Assembly: GCF_000753795.1 (NCBI RefSeq)
Contig: NZ_JPEO01000008.1
Location: forward strand, 58,567 to 122,566
Direction of reading: 5' to 3'
Length of the DNA: 64,000 nt
Source: Shewanella mangrovi
GTDB lineage: Bacteria > Pseudomonadota > Gammaproteobacteria > Enterobacterales > Shewanellaceae
Numbering within the stretch: the first letter of the stretch is position 1; every line of letters begins with the position of its first letter. Of the stretch, positions 38,915 through 45,707 are shown in pieces. The notes below the pieces were generated by a model. The model saw nothing but the letters and a program-made list of their open reading frames with translations. It was not told the DNA's origin and did no database searches. Position numbers and translations under genes: made by a program.

Positions 38915-39294
38915 TGACCGACTTTTTGATGATCGCTGCATTAGTTTTAATTGCTGCATTTTTTTGGCAATTAAGACAGATGGCGGAAATCGCGCGCCGT
39001 TATATGGAAAGAGAATGCGCAAGACAAAGAGTGCAACTCGTTGCCATCGCGATGGACGCAGCCAGACCGACATTGGGCGGCGCAACAGGTCTCGGTTGGC
39101 GTGCCGGCTTTATGTTTGAGTTTAGCACCGACGGCATCAATCAATTTCGCGGGAAATTACGTATGCGCGGTAATCAGATTGAAAAAATAGAGTGGCCAAT
39201 TTTTCCAGAACCAGAATGGCAACAAGCACCATCCTCTAAGGGGAAATTTGGTGGTGGCTGTGGTAGCAGTTGTGGTTCAGGACGCTGCCATTAA
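38911..39294 (+). CDS. DUF3301 family membrane protein
   Basis: A 127-residue protein with one N-terminal membrane helix (FLMIAALVLIAAFFWQL) and a cytoplasmic domain beginning QMAEIARRYMERECARQRVQL, the DUF3301 signature. The C terminus GGGCGSSCGSGRCH has three cysteines and a histidine in a glycine-rich tail, which might bind a metal. Function unknown. It is coupled to the DUF3549 gene and followed by a terminator that also ends the opposing CsrB RNA. Confidence 0.85.
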   Translation: MMTDFLMIAALVLIAAFFWQLRQMAEIARRYMERECARQRVQLVAIAMDAARPTLGGATGLGWRAGFMFEFSTDGINQFRGKLRMRGNQIEKIEWPIFPEPEWQQAPSSKGKFGGGCGSSCGSGRCH

Positions 39295-39339
39295 TTTTCC
39301 GAGAACGACACGCCTACGTTATCGCTCTCAGTCACATGA

Positions 39340-39388
39340 CACAAAGAGAAAGGGCGCGACAATGAGTCGCGCCCTTCTATTTTTTTGC
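39340..39388. terminator. shared terminator of DUF3301 gene and CsrB RNA
   Basis: An 11-bp perfect stem AAGGGCGCGAC/GTCGCGCCCTT (39350-39360 and 39366-39376) has an AATGA loop. On the plus strand it runs into CTATTTTTTT, and on the minus strand into TCTCTTTG. Confidence 0.9.
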
Positions 39389-39739
39389 TAAGCCTTCCAG
39401 CTATAACTTGTGCTTCCCTGCACCATCCATGCGAATGTGACGCGTCCTGCTCCTTGTCTTTCCTTGATGTTTCCCTGTACTTACGTACATTTCCCTAACT
39501 ACTGGAGATTCCTTCTACCAGCCTTGCCTCGTCCTGAAGCGTGTCCTCATCGTCCTTGAAATTCCTTTTCCGATTCCCTAGGTCATCCTGACGCCCCGGT
39601 CCTCGGGGAAACTTTCCTTGCAGAACTGTCTTCCTGACAGTGCCCTTTCCTTGTATCATCCTTGGATTGTGTCCCTACAAGTTCATCTTCCTGATGAATC
39701 GTCTTCCTGACGAGTCCCTGCGCTTCCAATCCTTCGATG
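39342..39739 (-). ncRNA. csrB: CsrB-family CsrA-sequestering small RNA
   Basis: This protein-free stretch carries, on the minus strand, about 27 GGA motifs by eye, many as CAGGA, AAGGA or GGGA in loops of short hairpins (for example TCGTCAGGAAGACGA, CTGTCAGGAAGACAG, CATCAGGAAGATG). That is the hallmark of CsrB, which titrates the translational repressor CsrA. Near the 3' end AGCTGGAAGGCT matches the E. coli CsrB segment before its terminator, and a strong terminator follows. In E. coli csrB lies between yqcC and syd, the same neighbourhood as here. The 5' end is set from a TAATAT -10 box at 39746-39751 and is approximate. Length near 400 nt compares with 369 in E. coli. Confidence 0.9.
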
Positions 39740-39745
39740 GAGTTA

Positions 39746-39751
39746 ATATTA
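39746..39751 (-). promoter_or_regulatory. candidate -10 box of csrB
   Basis: TAATAT on the minus strand, 7 nt before the proposed RNA start. No good -35 hexamer is seen at 16-18 nt, which would fit an activator-dependent promoter. Confidence 0.45.
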
Positions 39752-39911
39752 CTCTAAAGGGGTAATCTGCGTAGGATGGCTCACAAAAATAAATTTTTCC
39801 TCGCATGTTGTCCTACACGTATCACACAACAACAAACAATTTAGTTTCAATATGTTAGGTATAAAATACAAGACAAAACTGCACAATTAAGCAATGAATG
39901 TCTCACATCCG

Positions 39912-39929
39912 TGTAAGACATATCTCACA
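39912..39929 (-). promoter_or_regulatory. UvrY/GacA binding site upstream of csrB
   Basis: TGTGAGATATGTCTTACA on the minus strand fits the UvrY/GacA inverted repeat (TGTAAG-N6-CTTACA) with one difference. Another TGTGAG half-site lies next to it at about 39900-39905. Its centre is about 180 nt upstream of the proposed start, a distal position like that used by UvrY at csrB in E. coli. The remaining sequence to 40084 is AT-rich with nothing else recognised. Confidence 0.8.
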
Positions 39930-40084
39930 CCGATGTAGGGAAAAACGGAAAGCTATATATAGTTTGCACCATATCGCTAGCAATTTATTATCGATATTTT
40001 GGCTGTTCACCTCGTCTTCAGCTAATTGCAGTACACTTAATAGAGCAATTAAACTCGAGCTCACTGCTAGTGTAAGGAGAGAAT

Positions 40085-40315
40085 ATGGATACCGTCATTC
40101 CGGACTTTACATCGTTGTTTGCGCAATTGGGTTTAGACAACGACGATAGGGCCATTGAACAATTCATCGATACACACAAGTTGCCAGCCAATGTGCGTAT
40201 TGCTGAAGCTCCATACTGGAACACATCCCAGCGACTCTTTTTTGAAGAGGCCATAACGCAAGATGCCCAATGGGCCGAAACCATTGAGCATCTGGATAGT
40301 GCATTACATATGTAA
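40085..40315 (+). CDS. DUF2789 family protein
   Basis: A 76-residue acidic protein with the DUF2789 pattern: FTSLFAQLGLDNDDRAIEQFI, a middle block ending RIAEAPYWNTSQRLFFEEAI and then DAQWAETIEHLDSAL. It starts after a strong AAGGAG site. Function unknown. It ends 1 nt before the stop of the convergent DUF3192 lipoprotein gene. The csrB control region lies upstream on the other strand. Confidence 0.85.
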   Translation: MDTVIPDFTSLFAQLGLDNDDRAIEQFIDTHKLPANVRIAEAPYWNTSQRLFFEEAITQDAQWAETIEHLDSALHM

Positions 40316-40316
40316 G

Positions 40317-40679
40317 TTAAAGCTGCTGATAGGCTTTATCACCCCATCCCGCTAATTTGTCAGCCTTAAAAATTAGCGGGGTGCACTCATCTTTAGTGGT
40401 TTTACCATCACTATGTGTATGTTGAGTACGGTAAAACAGCACTTGGACCATTTCCCCGTTAGAGCCGAATGCTTCATTAAAATCAGCGGTTCCCATCAGG
40501 GTCTCTACCTGAGAAGTCGACATGCCGATGTTGAGTTGCGATAAGATCTGTTGATTATGTCGCTGCACTTGCTGCCAAGATTCACTATCATCCCAACGAT
40601 CATCTCCACCCACTTTTACGACACAGGCAGTTAAACTTAAGCTCGCAGCTGCTAATACCGGCAACAAAAATCTATTCAT
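40317..40679 (-). CDS. DUF3192 family lipoprotein
   Basis: A 120-residue lipoprotein: signal sequence MNRFLLPVLAAASLSLTAC with the lipobox LTAC, then the DUF3192 domain (LNIGMSTSQVETLMGTADF, VLFYRTQHTHSDGK and DECTPLIFKADKLAGWG). The ATG at 40679 has AAAGGAG 5 nt upstream; a GTG two codons earlier overlaps that site. It is a paralogue of the anchored protein at 33126-33515. A BamE-like fold is likely, but the role is unknown. Confidence 0.85.
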   Translation of the reverse strand: MNRFLLPVLAAASLSLTACVVKVGGDDRWDDSESWQQVQRHNQQILSQLNIGMSTSQVETLMGTADFNEAFGSNGEMVQVLFYRTQHTHSDGKTTKDECTPLIFKADKLAGWGDKAYQQL

Positions 40680-40833
40680 TTTCACTCCTTTTTTGAATAT
40701 TTATCTGTATGATCACTTTCGTTAATAAGCAAAATTATTGCCAACATATAAATTGTATATTTATCAAGTTGATACATTTACAAGCAATGATTAACATTAG
40801 TCAATAACACCGAAAAATAAGGGAACTCACCAA

Positions 40834-41181
40834 ATGTCATCAGTGGTTGAACAAGTGGTTATTATCGCCGCTAAGCTGCACCAGTCTGGCATCACGCCTT
40901 CTACCGCCTTAGTTAAAGCTAAGTTTGGTGGCAAAATTCCCTTGCCGGTACTCATTGATGGCATGTCTCGTTTTAAAGCCATGTCGGATGACGAGATTGA
41001 AGCGGCAGCACATCGCGCCAATGAGTCCGTGCAAAATGAAGCTAAGGTTGAACAACAAACAGATGATATCGCGCAGTTAAAAGCACAAATGCAGCAACTG
41101 TTGCTATCCCATCAACAGTTGGATGCACGTATTGCAGCGCTGGAATCCCAAATCAAGCCATCAGATAACGAGCCACAATAG
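40834..41181 (+). CDS. conserved hypothetical protein, KfrA-like helix-turn-helix with coiled coil
   Basis: A 115-residue protein in two parts. The first 50 residues (VVIIAAKLHQSGITPSTALV, then KAKFGGKIPLPVLIDGMSRFK) follow the spacing of KfrA-type N-terminal DNA-binding domains. The last 50 are a coiled coil (QLKAQMQQLLLSHQQLDARI). This is a pattern judgement, not a search result. The stop is immediately followed by the ATG of the DUF2310 zinc-ribbon gene, so both are in one operon. Confidence 0.7.
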   Translation: MSSVVEQVVIIAAKLHQSGITPSTALVKAKFGGKIPLPVLIDGMSRFKAMSDDEIEAAAHRANESVQNEAKVEQQTDDIAQLKAQMQQLLLSHQQLDARIAALESQIKPSDNEPQ

Positions 41182-41955
41182 ATGTACGTTAGTGAAATCA
41201 GTTTTGAATGCTTCGCTGACACGACTATCAGCGAGGCAGAACACGCCATCAATTATCTACTTGAAGCTTGGCGCCAGAATGGCCAAGTGTTGGGGCGGGA
41301 GTTTGCGGTTGCCTTAAAAGACGGCGTATTTAAAGTACGTCTGTTACTGCCTGAAGAAAATAGCCTAGCTAACCGGTTTAACAGCCCGTGGGCAAAGCAA
41401 GCATTAGATGAACTAAAGCACGCCAAACTACTGCACCCGCGTGAAAAGCTTATCGGCTTAGATATCAATTCAGAGACCAGCAATAGTGAGATGTCCAGTT
41501 GGCAGTTACTTTATACGAGCTACGTTCATATGTGCTCGCCGCTGCGCAGTGGTGATACGCTGCAACCTATTCCATTATATCGGGTACCCGCGACCTTCAA
41601 CGGTGATCATAAACAAGTGATCCGCTGGCAGACCGAGTGGCAAGCTTGTGATGAAATACAGATGGCATCGGCATCTGCCGCCGAATTTGCAGCCGTAAAC
41701 GAACTAGCAAACCATCAAAGCGACCTATTTCGCCGAGGCTGGGATCTACGCGGCCGCATCGAATATCTGACAAAAATCCCAACGTACTATTATCTTTACC
41801 GAATCGGCGGTAGCAGTAAACAAGCCGAGATGGACCGCTGTTGCCCGCGTTGTGGCAATCCTGATTGGCGTCAGCCCGAACCTTTGCTCGATTTATTTCT
41901 GTTCCAATGCCACAACTGCCGCATTGTGTCGAATCTTTCGTGGGATTTTCAGTAG
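41182..41955 (+). CDS. DUF2310 family zinc-ribbon protein
   Basis: A 257-residue protein with the DUF2310 N-terminal domain and a C-terminal zinc ribbon: CCPRCGNPDWRQPEP and FQCHNCRIVSNLSWDFQ give two CxxC knuckles. A nucleic-acid or protein contact by the ribbon is likely from the fold; the function is not known. It abuts the upstream KfrA-like gene with no gap and faces syd, whose stop lies 10 nt away. Confidence 0.85.
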   Translation: MYVSEISFECFADTTISEAEHAINYLLEAWRQNGQVLGREFAVALKDGVFKVRLLLPEENSLANRFNSPWAKQALDELKHAKLLHPREKLIGLDINSETSNSEMSSWQLLYTSYVHMCSPLRSGDTLQPIPLYRVPATFNGDHKQVIRWQTEWQACDEIQMASASAAEFAAVNELANHQSDLFRRGWDLRGRIEYLTKIPTYYYLYRIGGSSKQAEMDRCCPRCGNPDWRQPEPLLDLFLFQCHNCRIVSNLSWDFQ

Positions 41956-41964
41956 GCCGCTAAC

Positions 41965-42606
41965 TTACTTTGATGGAAACAAATTACGCCACATCCGCTT
42001 AAGGCTGGCCATAATTCCTGGGTGGTCACTGGTAGGTTCATTGGGAAAGTCATATTCCACCGCTGGCGTCACTCTCGGCGTCAGCTTACCGAGTAAGTCA
42101 CTGATAGAGTTGGCAAGCTGAACAGATGGTTCATCGCCGGGTTTCTCTCGCCATACCGACCCATCTTGATTGCTCACACAAATCATATCATCGCCATCGG
42201 CTAACACGCCAATAAACCATGTAGGGCTTTGTTTGAGCTTAGCTTTCATCATCAGGTGACCAATAATGTTATGCTGCAACCGCTCAAAATCGGCTTGGTT
42301 CCATACTTGGAGTAGCTCCCCTTCTCCCCATGGAGAATGGAAGTGCAGCGGCCCAGCCCAAAAGCTGCCGTAGTATTGACTGATATCCTCATGCAAGGAT
42401 ATCGACAGCGCATGTTCAATATTGGCAAAGCTGCCCAACGACTCGCGCTCAACAAATTGCCACTGAACTGGTTCAACTTCGTGCTCATCAAGCTGACACA
42501 ACGACAACTCGCCTGACGCGTAGTGACGCGGAAATTCATCAACATCGGACTGATAACGTCGCGAATACTCAACTAACCATTGACGCAGCGCTGCTTGGCA
42601 AGACAC
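41965..42606 (-). CDS. syd: SecY-interacting protein Syd
   Basis: Syd binds SecY at the inner membrane and tests the integrity of the translocon. The 213-residue protein has the family blocks LQVWNQADFERLQHNIIGHL and ADGDDMICVSNQDGSVWRE. The start is GTG at 42606 with AAGGA 8 nt upstream. It is divergent from queF with only about 60 nt between them, as in E. coli, where syd and queF are neighbours. Confidence 0.94.
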   Translation of the reverse strand: MSCQAALRQWLVEYSRRYQSDVDEFPRHYASGELSLCQLDEHEVEPVQWQFVERESLGSFANIEHALSISLHEDISQYYGSFWAGPLHFHSPWGEGELLQVWNQADFERLQHNIIGHLMMKAKLKQSPTWFIGVLADGDDMICVSNQDGSVWREKPGDEPSVQLANSISDLLGKLTPRVTPAVEYDFPNEPTSDHPGIMASLKRMWRNLFPSK

Positions 42607-42628
42607 CTGATCTTTCCTTAAATTACGA

Positions 42629-42634
42629 TATAAT
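42629..42634 (+). promoter_or_regulatory. -10 box of queF
   Basis: A perfect TATAAT in the syd-queF gap. Initiation about 7 nt later would leave a leader of about 23 nt before the ATG at 42665 and only about 8 nt before the ATG at 42650. This favours the later start. Confidence 0.55.
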
Positions 42635-42664
42635 CAGGGTCTATTTTGCATGGAATTATTTGGA

Positions 42665-43528
42665 ATGTCACAGAATCCTCATTCAGATCCGTATCAGCAG
42701 GCTCCTGAGCTGGCGGAATTGACGCTAGGAAAATCAGTTTCTTATCAACAACATTATGCACCCGAGCTACTGCAGCCTGTGCCGAGAAAGCTCAATCGTG
42801 ATGCCATTGCCTTGGCAGAACCCTTGCCTTTTCACGGCACCGATTTATGGACAGCTTACGAATTATCTTGGCTAAACCACAAAGGTAAGCCGATGGTAGC
42901 ATTGGCTGAAGTAGAAATTGATGCGTTTAGTCAGAATCTGATCGAGTCCAAATCATTCAAGTTATATCTTAATAGTTTGAACCAAACTCAATTTGAATCG
43001 GTTGAAGCATTACAACATGTATTGAGCAAAGATCTGAGCCGATGTGCCGACGGCCAAGTGAAAGTCACGATTATAGAACCGAAACAGTTTAGCAATCAGC
43101 GTGTTGGCGAACTGCCAGGCCACTGTATTGACGATCTTGATATCGAGGTATCTGATTATGCCTTTTCCCGAGATTGGTTGCTGGACAGTACCGATGATAA
43201 ACAAATTGTCGCTGAAACACTCAATTCTAACTTATTGAAATCGAACTGCTTAATCACTTCGCAACCCGATTGGGGCAGCGTAATGATCCGCTATCAAGGG
43301 CCAAAAATTAATCGAGAGAGCCTGCTACGCTATCTGATCTCCTTCCGTCAGCATAATGAATTTCACGAGCAGTGTGTCGAACGCATATTTACCGATCTTA
43401 AGCAGTTATGCCATTGCACCAAACTGACCGTATATGCGCGTTATACCCGTCGAGGTGGCTTAGATATCAATCCATTCCGCAGTGACTTTGAGCAGTTGCA
43501 AGAAAAGCATCGCCTCGCGCGACAATAG
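42665..43528 (+). CDS. queF: NADPH-dependent 7-cyano-7-deazaguanine reductase QueF
   Basis: QueF reduces preQ0 to preQ1 in queuosine synthesis, the only known nitrile-to-amine enzyme reaction. The long bimodular type is seen here: [20 protein letters not shown] in the first half, and the catalytic cysteine in [15 protein letters not shown] with the [17 protein letters not shown] block in the second. The start at 42665 ([10 protein letters not shown], 287 residues) fits other QueF proteins; 42650 is the alternative. Confidence 0.95.
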   Translation: MSQNPHSDPYQQAPELAELTLGKSVSYQQHYAPELLQPVPRKLNRDAIALAEPLPFHGTDLWTAYELSWLNHKGKPMVALAEVEIDAFSQNLIESKSFKLYLNSLNQTQFESVEALQHVLSKDLSRCADGQVKVTIIEPKQFSNQRVGELPGHCIDDLDIEVSDYAFSRDWLLDSTDDKQIVAETLNSNLLKSNCLITSQPDWGSVMIRYQGPKINRESLLRYLISFRQHNEFHEQCVERIFTDLKQLCHCTKLTVYARYTRRGGLDINPFRSDFEQLQEKHRLARQ

Positions 43529-43530
43529 CG

Positions 43531-44271
43531 TTAATTAACTTGAGTTTCGTCGATGAACTGCCACTTTGGCAGTTCATCCTGCTCTGGGCATATGACAGCC
43601 AATGTTAATGACGATGACACTTGAGCGAGATAACAATGCCAAGCCTGCAGCTCCACATCGACCATATTCCCTACAAAAGTTAACGCCTTTTCAGCATGAT
43701 AGCTGCAAGGCAACATTGAAGAAAAATCGTAATGCGCAAGTGATTCACGAAGGCCGGTACCACGCGCCTTCATTAGCGCTTCCTTTAGCACCCATAATCG
43801 ATAAAACATCACAGCTTGTTGCGTCTCTGGCAAGCGTTGCAATAGCTGATATTCAGATTCAGCAAAATAGTGTTTGGCAATCTCAGACCAGTTACGCGTC
43901 ACCTTAGTATTTTCGATATCGACGCCTAGCCAAGCGTGATCGCTGACAGCAATGGCAAGATAATCACCACTATGGCTCAGATTAAAATGCAGTGAATACT
44001 GCGCCTGTTGCTCAACACTGAGCTGCGGTTTGCCCTGAGAATCCGTAACAATATCCCAATAGCTCAATGGTTTTTGAGCCCAAATAGATAAATAGTGCCG
44101 CAGCCAATAACGACTTTGTAACGCAGTCCAACGCCGTCCTTCATGACTGAAACCGCTAATAGTTTTTCGCTCACGGTCAGAAAGTGCTGCACTTAACATG
44201 CTGATGTTAGCTTCGTTGAACGGCGCAATTTTTCTTAAATATACTTTGTAAGTCAAATCATTAGCTACCAA
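43531..44271 (-). CDS. 4'-phosphopantetheinyl transferase, Sfp type
   Basis: It would attach phosphopantetheine from CoA to a carrier-protein serine. The 246-residue protein has the Sfp blocks LHFNLSHSGDYLAIAV, LGVDIENTK and FYRLWVLKEALMKARGTGL, which carry the Mg-binding Asp and Glu and the catalytic Glu/Lys. The long form suggests a partner in polyketide, nonribosomal peptide or polyunsaturated fatty-acid synthesis, none of which lies in this window. It faces queF, with 2 nt between stops. Confidence 0.9.
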   Translation of the reverse strand: MVANDLTYKVYLRKIAPFNEANISMLSAALSDRERKTISGFSHEGRRWTALQSRYWLRHYLSIWAQKPLSYWDIVTDSQGKPQLSVEQQAQYSLHFNLSHSGDYLAIAVSDHAWLGVDIENTKVTRNWSEIAKHYFAESEYQLLQRLPETQQAVMFYRLWVLKEALMKARGTGLRESLAHYDFSSMLPCSYHAEKALTFVGNMVDVELQAWHCYLAQVSSSLTLAVICPEQDELPKWQFIDETQVN

Positions 44272-44471
44272 GGTTTAGCGGTATCCCATACGGGATGGTT
44301 AGTTTCTTATTCATTCCTGTTATGGCCATAGCAGAAAACACCATAACCAATAATGGCTTATTTCCCCTACCTATACGCAACACTCAGAATACAAATGTAA
44401 ACTAGTACAGTATCGGTTAAGGTGTCCGATGTGACACTAGCCGGGATAAATTGAGTCAACTGGAGGATCCA

Positions 44472-45473
44472 ATGAAACTCATTCCATCCAATCGTAACCT
44501 ACTTGTTATGGCAACATCCGCCCTTTTTCTTACCGCCTGTGGCGGCGGAGGTGACGATAATAGTAAAGACCTACAAATGGCCAACGTATCCTTTGCGGTG
44601 TCAGATGCACCAGTAGATAGTGCTGACCAAGTCGTTATCGCCTTTGACCAAATAGAACTTGTTCGTGCAGGACAAGATAACATCGTACTCGATGTTACCG
44701 GGGATAATGGTGCTGATTTCCGTCAGATCGATCTGCTGCAATATCAAGGCAGTGACAGCACACTGATTGTATCCAACCAGCAGATCCCTACCGGCACTTA
44801 CGACAACCTTATCCTACACATTTTGGACGAAACCGCAGGCTCTGATCTCAGCTATGTGGTTGGTGAAAATGGTCAAATTCCACTAAAACAACCAAGTAAC
44901 AAACTGCAATTAGGTGGCTTCACCGTTGGTGCCGATAGTGTTCAAGCCTTTACCATTGAGTTTGATTTACGTCAGTCATTGGTCGAAAACCAAAACGGAA
45001 ATCGCTACAACCTCAAACCTCACGGCGTCAAAATCCTTAACAATGCCGCAGTAGCTGCGGTAATGGGCAACGTTGATATCAATCTATTCGCCGAAAATGG
45101 TTGCGCCAACACCCTAACACCTGACGCAGATAACGCCGGTAATTTTGTTTATTTGTATGCCGGTAGTGGCCTTGATAGTACGTTGCTCGCGGACCTGTAT
45201 GATCCCGACACTAACACCGCAGATTTGCCAGAAGGCACAGTTGCTCCATATGCATCTGCACCTGTGACTTATGAGGCAGGTAATAATGGCCAGTATGAAT
45301 TTGGTTATCTGCCAACTGGTAATTATACCGTTGCCTTTACCTGCTCAGGTGGCAATGACAATCCAGATGAGTTCGATGGCAGAATTATCGCAAATCCTGC
45401 CGATCAAGTGCATGAAATCACGGTAACTGCAGGACAAGATGTAACGCAAGACTTTACCGCCACCGCGCCATAA
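44472..45473 (+). CDS. DUF4382 domain lipoprotein
   Basis: A 333-residue lipoprotein. The signal ends in the lipobox LTAC followed by GGGGDDN. A DUF4382 domain (about 30-190: VSFAVSDAPVDSADQVVIAF, and IPTGTYDNLILHIL) is followed by a C-terminal region with a beta-sandwich look (GQYEFGYLPTGNYTVAFTC), like carboxypeptidase-regulatory folds. The ATG at 44472 has a GGAGG site 5 nt upstream. Probably an outer-membrane surface or periplasmic protein; role unknown. Confidence 0.85.
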   Translation: MKLIPSNRNLLVMATSALFLTACGGGGDDNSKDLQMANVSFAVSDAPVDSADQVVIAFDQIELVRAGQDNIVLDVTGDNGADFRQIDLLQYQGSDSTLIVSNQQIPTGTYDNLILHILDETAGSDLSYVVGENGQIPLKQPSNKLQLGGFTVGADSVQAFTIEFDLRQSLVENQNGNRYNLKPHGVKILNNAAVAAVMGNVDINLFAENGCANTLTPDADNAGNFVYLYAGSGLDSTLLADLYDPDTNTADLPEGTVAPYASAPVTYEAGNNGQYEFGYLPTGNYTVAFTCSGGNDNPDEFDGRIIANPADQVHEITVTAGQDVTQDFTATAP

Positions 45474-45497
45474 ACATCATTTCTCAATTTGTCACAA

Positions 45498-45530
45498 AGA
45501 GGACTCAGCCACTGCCGAGTCCTCTTTTTA
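45498..45530 (+). terminator. terminator after the DUF4382 gene
   Basis: AGAGGACTC/GAGTCCTCT stem with a 10-nt loop, then TTTTTA. Confidence 0.88.
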
Positions 45531-45640
45531 TTATGATTTCAACAGGTTGCTTTATACACATTAACTCTGTGAGGCATAGTTAATCATCGACGTTCCACCC
45601 CTCAATTACTGCCCATCTTTACAATTCACACCCTTGAAAC

Positions 45641-45659
45641 ATTATCGATAATCATTATC
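45641..45659 (+). promoter_or_regulatory. Fur box upstream of the TonB receptor gene
   Basis: ATTATCGATAATCATTATC matches 15 of 19 positions of the Fur consensus, including the whole GATAATCATTATC part. It lies about 50 nt before the receptor start, which indicates repression by iron. Confidence 0.85.
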
Positions 45660-45707
45660 ATTTGCATCCAATTAAAGTATGGTGTTCTTAAAAAGATTAG
45701 AGGTGAT

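Noticed and set aside
39898..40149. Plus-strand frame of 83 codons across the UvrY box and into the DUF2789 gene
   Set aside because: It overlaps a better-supported gene in another frame and has no ribosome site or recognisable product.
44300..44375. Inverted repeat GTTATGG/CCATAAC in the gap before the DUF4382 gene
   Set aside because: It could be an operator or hairpin, but there is no supporting context; the stem is only 7 bp with a 15-nt centre.
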